64,000 bases of DNA, from positions 21,179 through 85,178 of the forward strand of contig JBDRDH010000117.1 in the NCBI GenBank assembly GCA_043820985.1, read 5' to 3'. The notes beneath the pieces are model-generated. The model saw nothing but the letters and a program-made list of their open reading frames with translations, did no database searches and was not told the DNA's origin. Positions within the stretch are counted from its first letter, which is position 1, and every line of letters begins with the position of its first letter. This DNA comes from JAAYXS01 sp043820985 (GTDB lineage Bacteria > Planctomycetota > Phycisphaerae > UBA1845 > Fen-1342). Below are positions 7,502 to 16,069 of the stretch, piece by piece. The position numbers and the translations under genes are program-made.

Positions 7502-8824
7502 ATGGCAGGCACCAAACCAGCGAATTCGGTCTCCTTGGCAGAGGAGATTCCCTCCGTCACGCAGCGTGTGAGGGCGGCACTCGCAAGAGTCGTCGAGGCG
7601 CTCCCGACACCCGTCCGCCGTGCCAAGGACCTCGAAGAGGCGTTGATTTTGCAGACAACGCTGGCGTGGAAGGTTTTCAATCTGATTTACGGCCAAGGCC
7701 CGATTCCGGATGCCAAACACATCCCCGGCACTAGCGCGTTTGAATCCTTCCTACGCTCGGCCAACGCCGCGGGCGTCTCGCCTGATCTCGTCGACGCCGC
7801 GCGGCGTGCCCGGAATGACTTTGAGCAGCTCGTACGTATCCACGCCGGCGACCGCAGCTCATTCGACATGATGCTGGCGGGATGCACGACGGAGGGACAG
7901 CAACGGATTGCCATTAAGCACCGCAAGGAGGCCTTCCGCGGAAACAGCTACATCCTCGGGCGGCAGGCCAAAGCCCAATTCAAAGCCTTCTTCGTCGTCC
8001 CGTCGGCCGACGGCCGGCGGCTGGACGGTGCCATCCTGCGCGGCTTTGTCGGTCTGCGACGCTTGCGTCCGGACATTCCGATCAGCATTTCATATAGTAT
8101 GGTGTTCAAGCCGGCGGAGCAGACTGATGGAGTCGCCAGCCGCACACCAGCCGCACCCGCGACGGATCCGGGCAGCCAGCGACGCGAGGTCGATCCAACG
8201 CGCAAACGCGAACCGCTCGCGCCGGTCAGCGTAAATACCGACGGCTCGTACTCAGCACCGCTGCTTGAGAGTTTTTGTTCCCAACCGATGCCGGACATTC
8301 GCCGTGTCGAACACCCGGTGGGGTTCTTCGAAGACATCCTGGTTGACGACACGATCGGCGAGACTGGCAGAGTGACTTGCGCCCTCGCGGAAGTGGTGCG
8401 GGCCGCGGAGCCGCGCTACGCTACGCCAGGCGACCGCACCGCCAGGTATGTAGACACGTTCGCGATACCCAGTGAGGTAGCCGTCATCGATCTGTATCTC
8501 GGCGATGAAGTTGCCGTGATTGGGGAACCCACCTTCACGCTGTTTGCCACGTCGCCGCTGCGCGCATGGCCCAATGCCCAGGCCGAGCATGATCGCCTGC
8601 ACTTGCTCGAGCAGCCAACTCTCATCGGCCAGGGGATACACCTCGCGTCGGACCCCGACGTCCCGCGCTACGGCGAGATGGTGCAGCATGTCCTCGACCG
8701 ACTTGGCTGGGACGCGGCGCGGTTCAGGCATTACCGCATGCGCCTGAGATATCCACCGACTTCATCGGTCGGCAGGTTTGATGTCCCGCTGCCTGAGGCG
8801 GCTGAGCTCGATTGCAATACGTAA
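7502..8824 (+). CDS. Conserved-looking protein of unknown function (440 residues)
   Basis: I do not recognise a named family. The protein has no signal peptide or membrane segment, so it is probably cytoplasmic. The N-terminal ~150 residues are predicted mostly helical. A segment around KAQFKAFFVVPSADGRRLDGA and FVGLRRLRPDIPISISYS looks like a structured core. A Pro/Thr/Arg-rich linker (about residues 210-245) precedes a beta-rich C-terminal half with VIDLYLGDEVAVIGEPTF and YPPTSSVGRFDVPLP. GAGG lies about eight bases before the ATG. It stands alone between divergent and convergent neighbours, so context gives no functional clue. Confidence 0.75.
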   Translation: MAGTKPANSVSLAEEIPSVTQRVRAALARVVEALPTPVRRAKDLEEALILQTTLAWKVFNLIYGQGPIPDAKHIPGTSAFESFLRSANAAGVSPDLVDAARRARNDFEQLVRIHAGDRSSFDMMLAGCTTEGQQRIAIKHRKEAFRGNSYILGRQAKAQFKAFFVVPSADGRRLDGAILRGFVGLRRLRPDIPISISYSMVFKPAEQTDGVASRTPAAPATDPGSQRREVDPTRKREPLAPVSVNTDGSYSAPLLESFCSQPMPDIRRVEHPVGFFEDILVDDTIGETGRVTCALAEVVRAAEPRYATPGDRTARYVDTFAIPSEVAVIDLYLGDEVAVIGEPTFTLFATSPLRAWPNAQAEHDRLHLLEQPTLIGQGIHLASDPDVPRYGEMVQHVLDRLGWDAARFRHYRMRLRYPPTSSVGRFDVPLPEAAELDCNT

Positions 8825-9293
8825 TGACAACCCGAACAGACGAGCCGGATGCGTGCCGTCATCTCGCCGCCGCCGTCCACCCCACGCGAAAGAAAGCACC
8901 GGTACGGCGACCGGCCGCTCCAAATCTCGACGGTCGGTGCGAGAATCCTCTCGCGTACTAACACGTGTGGGAGTCCCTTCCCGTATCAGGGCCCCGCACG
9001 ATAGAAATCTGGCAACAGGGGTGGAGGCGCGTGTGATCAGTTTCGTGGATGCCGACCGCGGTGGTCGATCCCGGACGAGCAAAGCGTGCTGGAGAAGATC
9101 TGATAAGGCAATCGCGCGAAAGTCCCCGGCCTGCATGCTTCCCTCGCTCCTTACGGGGCGCAATGATGAGGCAACGTGCATCCCATGCACGGGTTCCGTT
9201 GCGCTCCACCCGTGGCCCTGCGCGTGCGCCCCTCCTGGGCGGCATGGCCCTGGCCCACGGAATCTGTCACGCGCCTCCCGGGACACCCGTGTG
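8825..9293. other. Intergenic region between convergent genes
   Basis: This 469-base region lies between two convergent stop codons. It holds two small hairpins: GCGAGA/TCTCGC with a 4-base loop (8939-8954), and CACGGGT/ACCCGTG with a 13-base loop (9188-9214). Several overlapping short reading frames exist on both strands, but none has a ribosome site or recognisable domain. I treat the region as non-coding. Confidence 0.45.
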
Positions 9294-11024
9294 CTACGGG
9301 CGCGAGTCGCGGCGCGGTTTGGGCGCCTCGAATTGCAGGACGTAGCTGCGCTGGCCGCGGGGGTAGTAGCGGATGGTTTGGCGGCGGTTGTCGCGCTGGA
9401 TCTGTAGCTCGACTTTTTGGCTGGCGTCGGAGGGGATGATCCAGCCGAGGAGTTCATCGCCTTGGTGCACGCCGGCCTTGGCCGCCGACGAGTCGGGGAT
9501 CAGACCCATTATGCGGCGATTTGACAGTGAGCGTTTGCGGTCAAAGCCCAACTCGAATTCGTAGATCGGGCCGACCGTGCCGCTCAAGTCAGGGGCGAGC
9601 GCATCCAGCGGCACGTCAACCGTCTCGGCGTCGGTCACGAACTGGTCGAACTCCGGGCCGAACCAGTCGCCGAGCAGCTCAATGCCGGCACGGCGGATCT
9701 TCTCGTTGGATATTTCATAGCCGGACGCACGGCCGCGCTCCACCAGCGTTTTGAACAACCGGTCGATACCGTCGGGTACGCCGTGGTCGCGGGCCAGGCG
9801 GTGCCAGCGCAAGCCGAGCAGCAAGCCGCGCTGGTACGGCACTTCGCCGACGGTATCCCGTTCTTTCCAATAGAGGGCGGCGATATCCTGGTTGCTGGCG
9901 TGGATGGCGGGATTGGCGTGATACTCGCGCAAGTGGCGATTGATCCACTTGGCGTAAGTGTCGTGCGACCAGAAGCCACGCTCGTGGAGAATCCGCAGCG
10001 CGTAATAGTCCGTGAAACCCTCCACGAACCAGTACGCCAGCTTGTCAGGCTTCTCGGCCTTGAGCACGCGGCCGTTCCAGTAATGGAAGAGTTCGTGTGC
10101 GAAGAGATGCTCGAAGGCGTCGGTCAGCTTCGAGTTCGGCGCCGAGAACAATGCGAAGCTCTGGTACAGCCCCATGCCCGAAAGATGCGCGTCGCCGGTC
10201 TTGACCGGCTCACCTACCGGCACGGCGGTCACCAGGTAAGGGGGAAAGTCGATCTCCTCCATGAAGGCACATTCGTGCGCGACAATCGTCGCCGCCATCT
10301 GGGCGAATTCATCGGCGTCAAAAGCGAAGCGTTCGCGTACGGCGACTGTCACTGTTAATCCGGCGATCGTCTTCGTCCGGGTAGTGATACGTCCGGCCAG
10401 GTAGACGGAATGGCGCATATCCGCCGGGCTGAGTAATGCTCCGATATGAGAACCTTGCCCCCATGAGCAGACCGCTTTCCAGCCTTCAGGCAGGCGCCAG
10501 CGCAGTGTCGTTTCATATTCCTCTGGCAATCCGCCGCCGGCTTGGGGTACCAGCAGGAACGCGGCTCCCATCCCGTGAAAAAAGTTCCGGGTGGTGACCG
10601 GGTGCTGCGTAGTAGTCCAGCTCAACTGCCGGCGTCCGGGATCGACTTTGTAGGTACACTTGATCGTCGCACCGGGCGGGTGATCGAGGAGCCAGCGGGT
10701 ACCCTGTGCTTTGACGTTCGTCACACCCTCGATGCGTAGTTCCTTAATCAGGGCTGGCACATCGTCAACGGTCCCCCAGCGTGGCGACACGATCAGGGCT
10801 GATTGGCGACGGGTGTGTGTGTCCCAGGACACCTCGACGTGCAAACAACCCGTGTCGATCAGTGGCGTGAGGGTGTAATGCACTGACTCGGCGCGGGCGG
10901 TGGCCGCGCCAATGGTCAGCAACAGGCTCATACATCCGATAAACAGCGTGTGTGGCGCGCGGGCTGAAGCCCGCGGCTCCGGAGTCGTGATATTCGATAG
11001 ACGCTTCACCGGATTCATCGTCAT
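9294..11024 (-). CDS. Exported M61-type metallopeptidase with PDZ domain
   Basis: This 576-residue protein has a signal peptide (about residues 1-46, ending ATARAES) and an N-terminal beta domain. A gluzincin-type catalytic domain follows with H310-E-L-F-H314 and a downstream Glu in WFVEGFTDYYAL as the likely third zinc ligand. The order matches the M61 (glycyl aminopeptidase-like) family, including the C-terminal PDZ domain near residues 500-530 (IMGLIPDSSAAKAGVHQGDELLGW). The reading frame extends upstream to 11231. I chose the ATG at 11024 because it begins the signal peptide, although its ribosome site is weak. Substrate is unknown; location is periplasmic or outer surface. Confidence 0.85.
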   Translation of the reverse strand: MTMNPVKRLSNITTPEPRASARAPHTLFIGCMSLLLTIGAATARAESVHYTLTPLIDTGCLHVEVSWDTHTRRQSALIVSPRWGTVDDVPALIKELRIEGVTNVKAQGTRWLLDHPPGATIKCTYKVDPGRRQLSWTTTQHPVTTRNFFHGMGAAFLLVPQAGGGLPEEYETTLRWRLPEGWKAVCSWGQGSHIGALLSPADMRHSVYLAGRITTRTKTIAGLTVTVAVRERFAFDADEFAQMAATIVAHECAFMEEIDFPPYLVTAVPVGEPVKTGDAHLSGMGLYQSFALFSAPNSKLTDAFEHLFAHELFHYWNGRVLKAEKPDKLAYWFVEGFTDYYALRILHERGFWSHDTYAKWINRHLREYHANPAIHASNQDIAALYWKERDTVGEVPYQRGLLLGLRWHRLARDHGVPDGIDRLFKTLVERGRASGYEISNEKIRRAGIELLGDWFGPEFDQFVTDAETVDVPLDALAPDLSGTVGPIYEFELGFDRKRSLSNRRIMGLIPDSSAAKAGVHQGDELLGWIIPSDASQKVELQIQRDNRRQTIRYYPRGQRSYVLQFEAPKPRRDSRP

Positions 11025-11142
11025 ACCGGATTCTACCACGCTATACGCCGCGCAGGCACGGCGCATCTGTCGTGGGTGCTTGAGATCTGGTGCCCGGCTC
11101 CGCCGATAGTCGTAGGGTGCTTGGATAAGAAGTGGGTCTGTA

Positions 11143-12441
11143 ATGAGAAGTTGGCCGCATATCCTGGTCGCTGGCCTGATCCTGACTTCGGCGGCGGAAG
11201 CGCTGGCCGACAAACCGTTGTATGTGCCCACACGCCAGGTACTTCTGTCCTATACGGTAACGAATTCCACGACTGTCACTGCCGTGGATCTATGGGTAAC
11301 TTGCAACGGGGGCCAGACCTGGGAATCCACGAAAAACACGTCTCTGGATCATGGCACGCTCAAGCACGAAGTAGATCGTGACGGTACCTGGGGGTTTTAC
11401 CTGGTGCTGAAGAATGATAATGGGTCCTCTTGCCCGCCGCCTGAACCTGGAACCCCGCCACACATCCGAGTAGTTGTGGACACCCTGGCTCCGACTCTCC
11501 AGGTGCATCCGACCGAGTCGCCGCACAGCCCGACGGGGGGTGAGATGCTTTCATTGCGTGCCTCTCTGATCGATGAAAACCTCGGTACGGCAGGCACGCG
11601 GCTGTTTTATAGGACCACGGATGCCACTGAGTGGCGTGATGGGGGCATAATCGAAATTCAGGATTCACACCTCCGATGGCAGATTCCCACCAGTTTGCAC
11701 GGAAAGGTGGGACTTCGTGTCGTGGCCACGGATTTGGCTGGGAACCGCTCAATCGAGGAACTGCCGGCGGCGACAATCGCTCCCGCGGCCAGGGCTGCTT
11801 CTGAAAACACCGATCGCCCGGCGGCAATATCCAGTGTCCCGGCGCCCATCTGGCCGCTGGATGGTCTGGTCAAGCCCGTCGAGGAGGCGTCTGTAAAGCC
11901 GGTTTTACCGGTTGAGCTGGCTTCCGACAGTACTCAACCTTCTCTTGCCGAATCACGCCAACAGGACCATTTGCGCGAGCTGGCAAAGCGGTTTATGGAG
12001 CAGCAGCGTTACGATCTGGCCGCGGCGCGCTTTGAGGAAGCCGTGGCACTGGCACCGCTGGATGCCAATCTGCAAGTTGATCTGGGCAGCGCGCTCTACT
12101 GGTCGAATCGCTACGATGACTCCGCGAAACGCTTCCAGGCGGCATTGGAGCTTTCCCCCGATCACACCCCTGCTCTGGAGGGTCTGGCTCTGGTCGCCGC
12201 CACACAAAAACGGTACCCTGACGCACGCACCCATTTGCAGCGTCTGCTGGAGCTCATGCCTAAATCGCATAAGACCTGGCTGCGCTATGGCGACATCGAG
12301 CACAAGCTCGGAAATGCCGCCCAGGCATGTGCGGCCTGGGAGCAGGTGCTGGAGCTGGACGGCGCGGAGGATACACTGCGTCAAAAGGCTGAAGAGCGTC
12401 TGAGGTACTTCGGGCCGGCCCGACGCCGGTCACAACCCTGA
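11143..12441 (+). CDS. Exported protein with C-terminal TPR repeats
   Basis: This 432-residue protein has a signal peptide (MRSWPHILVAGLILTSAAEALAD). Two beta-sandwich-like segments follow (about residues 25-215), including VDLWVTCNGGQTWESTKNTS and VGLRVVATDLAGNRSIEEL. After a Pro/Ala-rich linker come about four tetratricopeptide units (from about residue 270), such as AKRFMEQQRYDLAAARFEEA and AKRFQAALELSPDHTPALEG. TPRs usually mount protein complexes. It is the first gene of a plus-strand group with holA 13 bases downstream, yet it shares no obvious function with holA. It is divergent from the M61 peptidase gene, with 118 bases between them. Confidence 0.85.
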   Translation: MRSWPHILVAGLILTSAAEALADKPLYVPTRQVLLSYTVTNSTTVTAVDLWVTCNGGQTWESTKNTSLDHGTLKHEVDRDGTWGFYLVLKNDNGSSCPPPEPGTPPHIRVVVDTLAPTLQVHPTESPHSPTGGEMLSLRASLIDENLGTAGTRLFYRTTDATEWRDGGIIEIQDSHLRWQIPTSLHGKVGLRVVATDLAGNRSIEELPAATIAPAARAASENTDRPAAISSVPAPIWPLDGLVKPVEEASVKPVLPVELASDSTQPSLAESRQQDHLRELAKRFMEQQRYDLAAARFEEAVALAPLDANLQVDLGSALYWSNRYDDSAKRFQAALELSPDHTPALEGLALVAATQKRYPDARTHLQRLLELMPKSHKTWLRYGDIEHKLGNAAQACAAWEQVLELDGAEDTLRQKAEERLRYFGPARRRSQP

Positions 12442-12454
12442 ATAACGAATAAAC

Positions 12455-13453
12455 ATGTCCAAGCCCGACACACCGCCGCCCGTCGTGGTGGTCTTCGGAG
12501 ATGAAGAGTACCAGAAGACCATGACCATCGAGCGGACACTGAACGCGTTATTACCGCCCGAAGTGGACCGGGCACTGGCACTGTGCATTTACGACGGAGC
12601 GCAAAACGAGGAGCAGGGGGGACCAAGCTACGCGGCGGTACACGATGATCTGGCCACCATGCCGTTCCTGGCACCGCGCCGCGTGGTATTGATCCGCGAG
12701 GCCGATAGCTTCATTACCAGGGCACGTGACAAGCTGGAAAAATATCTGGCGGCTCCCGCGCCTACCAGCACGCTGGTGCTTGAATGTCGCAGCTTTCCCA
12801 GGAACACGCGGTTATACAAGCTGGTAACGGCCTGTGGCGGCGAGGCTCACGAATGCCGCAAGCTGGCTGGCCCGGCCCTGGCCGGCTTTGTGCTATCCGA
12901 AGCACAAGCCCGGCGCAAACGGATTGAACCGGCGGCGGCGGCCAGATTGTGTGATCTGATCGGTCAGGATCAGGGTTGGCTGGCCTCCGAGGTTGAAAAA
13001 CTGTCTCTCTATATTGGCCAGCGCGCCACGATCACCCTCGAGGATGTTGATGCTCTCGTCGGACTGAGCCGGGAGGAGAAGATCTTCGCGGCGGTGGATG
13101 CCGCGGGGGCTGGCGACGCCCGCCGAGCGCTGTCTTTGTGGCATCAGGTACTGGCCACGGATACCGCCGCTGTTTACAAGGTTATCGGTGGGGTGGCGTA
13201 TGTTTTGCGCCGTTGGCTAAAAGCACACCAGATGTCAGCGGAGGGTCTGTCGGTCCATCAGATTGCCCCAAAAGTCATGATGTGGAAACGCGAGCGGCAA
13301 TTGGAGACCATTCTCAGACGGGTACCCGCGCGCCGGGTGGGACAGCTACTGGCGGCGGCGGCGGAACTCGACTCACAAGCCAAGTCAGGTATCCGGTCGA
13401 TAGATATAGGCGTGGATGCATTGTTACTGAAGGTGGCTGCTCCGGCCACTTAA
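12455..13453 (+). CDS. holA: DNA polymerase III delta subunit
   Basis: The delta subunit opens the beta sliding clamp within the clamp-loader complex. The 332-residue length fits the family. The N-terminus VVVVFGDEEYQKTMTIERTL matches the typical opening with a nucleotide-site-like fold. LATMPFLAPRRVVLIREADSF and LVLECRSFPRNTRLYKLV correspond to the conserved 'F...RLV.v..ad' and 'K...LyK' regions. The middle helical domain has DQGWLASEVEKLSLYIG ('N...l..EleKL.ly'), and the collar-like C-terminus includes RRWLKAHQ. It lies between a TPR protein and a lipoprotein gene in one apparent transcription unit. Confidence 0.88.
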   Translation: MSKPDTPPPVVVVFGDEEYQKTMTIERTLNALLPPEVDRALALCIYDGAQNEEQGGPSYAAVHDDLATMPFLAPRRVVLIREADSFITRARDKLEKYLAAPAPTSTLVLECRSFPRNTRLYKLVTACGGEAHECRKLAGPALAGFVLSEAQARRKRIEPAAAARLCDLIGQDQGWLASEVEKLSLYIGQRATITLEDVDALVGLSREEKIFAAVDAAGAGDARRALSLWHQVLATDTAAVYKVIGGVAYVLRRWLKAHQMSAEGLSVHQIAPKVMMWKRERQLETILRRVPARRVGQLLAAAAELDSQAKSGIRSIDIGVDALLLKVAAPAT

Positions 13454-13477
13454 GCATGGATGCCGACGGAGCCACGC

Positions 13478-14734
13478 ATGGATGCGATCAGCAAGATAGT
13501 GGTGGTATGCGCTGGGGTTCTAACCCTGCTATTAACAGGGTGCGAATTTCCCCAGAATCAGGGTCCAGCGGCACGACGGGAAGAACCCCACCCGGCACAA
13601 CCGCAACTCACTTCTGACACGAGAGCCTCGGAGCCTGATTCGAATGCCGATGAATCCATAGCGAACGTAGACCAGGCTGTTCAGGGTTACATCGCGCAAA
13701 TCGACAACATTGGGCAGCGAACCCAGCGAGATCCGTCAGTGCATGTGCGGCGTGATCCGCAAGTAGTACCTCCGGTTAATCTGTTGAGTGGCCCGAAAGC
13801 GGTTCCGGATCGCTCCCAATCAACACCTTCCGCCAAGTCCGCCGACTCTGACCCGACTGATCCGAGCGTGGATAAATCGGTCTTTGCGAAGGATCCCGGA
13901 GTGGCAGCCTCACAACCAAGCACCACGCCCCCGGTTCTGGGCCCGGTGACGGTCCGCGGGTCGAACACATTGATCAGGCCGGTGAAGCCCCAGAGTCAGA
14001 TGAACGGAGCACGGGCGAATACGCCGGTGGCGGCGACAGCGGCCCCGCGGGATTTACAGGATTTCCTCCAGCACTGGACGGGTTCCAGCGATTCGGACTC
14101 ATATCGTGGCCAGCTCGATGTGCGGATTATGCGTGCGGTGGCGGGAGACTATGAAGCCGCGCGCCGGCCATTGTCCATGGTTTCCACCGAGCAGCAGGAG
14201 ATGGCACTCCGACTGATCGAAAGTCTGATTGCGATTCGCGAATCGCATGACGGCGACCCGACGGCCGCGGCCGAACATGTCTTGCAACAGTTCCAGGAAT
14301 TGGAGGAGTCTTTGCGGCCGCTGAGCGAACTGCGTATCCCGACCATCGCGCTTTGCCAGGAAGTGCGGGGCTTTGGGCAGTATCAGCCGATTGAGCCGCC
14401 GCGCTTTCCGGCGGGAGTGCCCAGCGAGTTCGTGGTTTACTGTGAGGTCAGCGATTTTCTCAGCGAAAAACAGGCTGATGGCATGTACTGCACACGTTTC
14501 GAGATGCGCACGCAACTGCTCAGTCGCGGTGGCGAGACTGTGCTGGAGCTGCGCGATCGGGACATTGTGGATCGATGTCGCGGCCAACGACGTGATTGCT
14601 TCATCCCGCGGCTGGTGAGTCTGCCGGCCACGCTTTCCCCAGGCGAGTATGTGGTAAAAGTCACCATGGTTGATAAACTCGGCGAGAAGACGGCCGAGAA
14701 CCGCACTACTCTGCGGGTAGTCGCCAGTCCATAG
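13478..14734 (+). CDS. Lipoprotein of unknown function
   Basis: This 418-residue protein has a lipoprotein signal with lipobox LLTGC, so it is probably lipid-anchored. After the Cys comes a long disordered Pro/Ser/Asp-rich stretch (about residues 25-190). A folded region follows: helical around YEAARRPLSMVSTEQQEMAL, then beta-rich from FVVYCEVSDFLSE to GEYVVKVTMVDKLGEKTAE, which resembles an Ig-like module. An in-frame ATG at 13460 is possible, but GGAG sits seven bases before 13478. It lies 24 bases after holA and 49 before the phosphatase gene. Confidence 0.8.
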   Translation: MDAISKIVVVCAGVLTLLLTGCEFPQNQGPAARREEPHPAQPQLTSDTRASEPDSNADESIANVDQAVQGYIAQIDNIGQRTQRDPSVHVRRDPQVVPPVNLLSGPKAVPDRSQSTPSAKSADSDPTDPSVDKSVFAKDPGVAASQPSTTPPVLGPVTVRGSNTLIRPVKPQSQMNGARANTPVAATAAPRDLQDFLQHWTGSSDSDSYRGQLDVRIMRAVAGDYEAARRPLSMVSTEQQEMALRLIESLIAIRESHDGDPTAAAEHVLQQFQELEESLRPLSELRIPTIALCQEVRGFGQYQPIEPPRFPAGVPSEFVVYCEVSDFLSEKQADGMYCTRFEMRTQLLSRGGETVLELRDRDIVDRCRGQRRDCFIPRLVSLPATLSPGEYVVKVTMVDKLGEKTAENRTTLRVVASP

Positions 14735-14783
14735 CGGCTGCCAGCGGCTCTGTGACGTACTCCGGCCGGCAGGAGTCCGCGGC

Positions 14784-15350
14784 ATGAACGTTCCCTGGTT
14801 TCTCAGGCGGCTGTTTCGCGCCCCTTATGATGGTATGCGACATTTTGGTGTGGTCGCGGAGGGGATCCTCTATCGCTGTGGCCAGCCGACGCCGGAGGAA
14901 CTGATTGAGCTTATTCAAAGCCATGGCATACGGACGGTCGTCAGCTTGCGTGGCACTCGTAATGCGGATGATCGAGACGCGTGGGAGCAGGCTGAGCGCA
15001 CTGCTTGTGAAGTCCACGGAGTGGAATTCATCGCCATTCCGTGCAACCACAAGAATCCCCCCACGCTGGAACAGGCGCGTCAGTTTATTACATTGACGAG
15101 CGCTGCTGATCGCCGGCCGGTGTTGGTCCATTGCCGCCTGGGACAACAGCGGACGTTACTCTTCTGTGCGCTGTACCGGGTGCTGGTGGAGGGTCTGGAT
15201 CCCGTCGAGGCTGAGCGTGAGATGGATGAACTGGGCTTTAACGTCCGCCATCGGCGACACCAGCGTTTGCTGAAGGCTTTTCGGGAGATGAGCCGTAACC
15301 GCGCGGTCGTATCCCCGGCCATCGAGAGAGAGGCTCAGTCTTCCGGGTAG
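14784..15350 (+). CDS. Dual-specificity/tyrosine phosphatase-like protein
   Basis: This 188-residue cytoplasmic protein has the Cys-phosphatase signature VHCRLGQQRT, with nucleophile Cys117 and Arg123 of the C-X5-R loop. The N-terminal part VVAEGILYRCGQPTPEEL and HGIRTVVSLRG matches the fold seen in DSP-like bacterial phosphatases ('R.gqp...l..L...gi.tvinLR'). Substrate could be phosphoprotein, phosphoinositide or another phosphoester. Its 3' end overlaps the convergent ruvX gene by 16 bases. Confidence 0.85.
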   Translation: MNVPWFLRRLFRAPYDGMRHFGVVAEGILYRCGQPTPEELIELIQSHGIRTVVSLRGTRNADDRDAWEQAERTACEVHGVEFIAIPCNHKNPPTLEQARQFITLTSAADRRPVLVHCRLGQQRTLLFCALYRVLVEGLDPVEAEREMDELGFNVRHRRHQRLLKAFREMSRNRAVVSPAIEREAQSSG

Positions 15351-15793
15351 GGCAGTTCTGAGGCCGGTGGCGGGGGAATCTGACGAGCATCGAGAAATGA
15401 TTGCAGCATAACCTGGGCGGCGATGGTATCGCGTAAGCCCTTACGTCTTGATTTGCGTACCTGGGCGGCGTCAAGCAACTGGTCAGCCTGGAAGCTGGAC
15501 AGACGTTCATCCCACAGGATCACTTCCAGGTCGGAAGAAGAAGATAACGCCCTGGCGAAAGAGCGGGTCAGTCTGGTCTGGTCGCTGTCAGAGCCATCCA
15601 TATTCAACGGGAGCCCGACAACCAAGACGTCGGTATCCGTCTTTTCGGCATATTGGAGTACCAGGACAGCATCTCCGGGAACGGTCCCAGTGGCATTCAG
15701 TGTTTCCGCCGGCGAGGCAATAGAGCCGCCGAAATCGGAAATAGCCACCCCAATGCGGCGTGTGCCGTAGTCAATCCCGATCCAGCGTCCCAT
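15335..15793 (-). CDS. ruvX: Putative pre-16S rRNA nuclease / Holliday junction resolvase-like (YqgF family)
   Basis: This 152-residue RNase H-fold protein belongs to the YqgF/RuvX family, implicated in 16S rRNA 5' end processing. Signature segments are present: WIGIDYGTRRIGVAISD with the first catalytic Asp, VVGLPLNMDG, and WDERLSSFQA with the conserved Glu. The C-terminal RRKGLRDTIAAQVMLQSFLD carries the last acidic residue. An upstream ATG (15826) is in frame, but the chosen ATG has GAGG six bases before it and begins exactly at the family's usual start. It is divergent from rpoB, about 275 bases away, and convergent with the phosphatase gene. Confidence 0.93.
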   Translation of the reverse strand: MGRWIGIDYGTRRIGVAISDFGGSIASPAETLNATGTVPGDAVLVLQYAEKTDTDVLVVGLPLNMDGSDSDQTRLTRSFARALSSSSDLEVILWDERLSSFQADQLLDAAQVRKSRRKGLRDTIAAQVMLQSFLDARQIPPPPASELPYPED

Positions 15794-15856
15794 TTGGCCC
15801 TCGTGACTAGCTGGCCCAGCGGCCATGATCTCCGACCATATTTTATAAGAAAGCGG

Positions 15857-15884
15857 TTGATAATCCGTAAATATACTCTAAAGT
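15857..15884 (+). promoter_or_regulatory. Candidate promoter of the rpoB operon
   Basis: TTGATA (15857-15862) is followed after 16 bases by TAAAGT (15879-15884), in the only AT-rich patch between ruvX and rpoB. The inferred leader is about 180 bases. Both hexamers are imperfect matches. Confidence 0.4.
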
Positions 15885-15982
15885 AAAGCGTTTGTCTGGG
15901 GGGAGAGGATGCGCGCGGGCTCGGAGACACTTAGCGGCGGCCGAAGGGTATCGATCAGCGACAGACAAAGAAATCGGTGGGG

Positions 15983-16003
15983 GGTACCTCGAGGGAGGTA
16001 TCC
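15983..16003 (+). promoter_or_regulatory. Hairpin in the rpoB leader
   Basis: TACCTC (15985-15990) and GAGGTA (15995-16000) form a 6-bp stem with loop GAGG, extendable by two G-C pairs around a bulge. It lies about 70 bases before the rpoB start and could be a regulatory or stabilising structure. Confidence 0.3.
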
Positions 16004-16069
16004 CGTAGTGATCCTGCCAGGGGGTGACAGTATGGTCTGGGAGAAGCTTGGCCACGAGGGAATCCCATT

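Noticed and set aside
8825..9293. Short ORFs on both strands in the gap after 8824 (for example 8958-9245 minus)
   Set aside because: No ribosome site, no signal, no domain; the frames overlap each other on both strands.
14784..15350. Arsenate reductase-type low-molecular-weight phosphatase
   Set aside because: The C-X5-R loop is near residue 117, not at the N-terminus, as in the DSP-like class.
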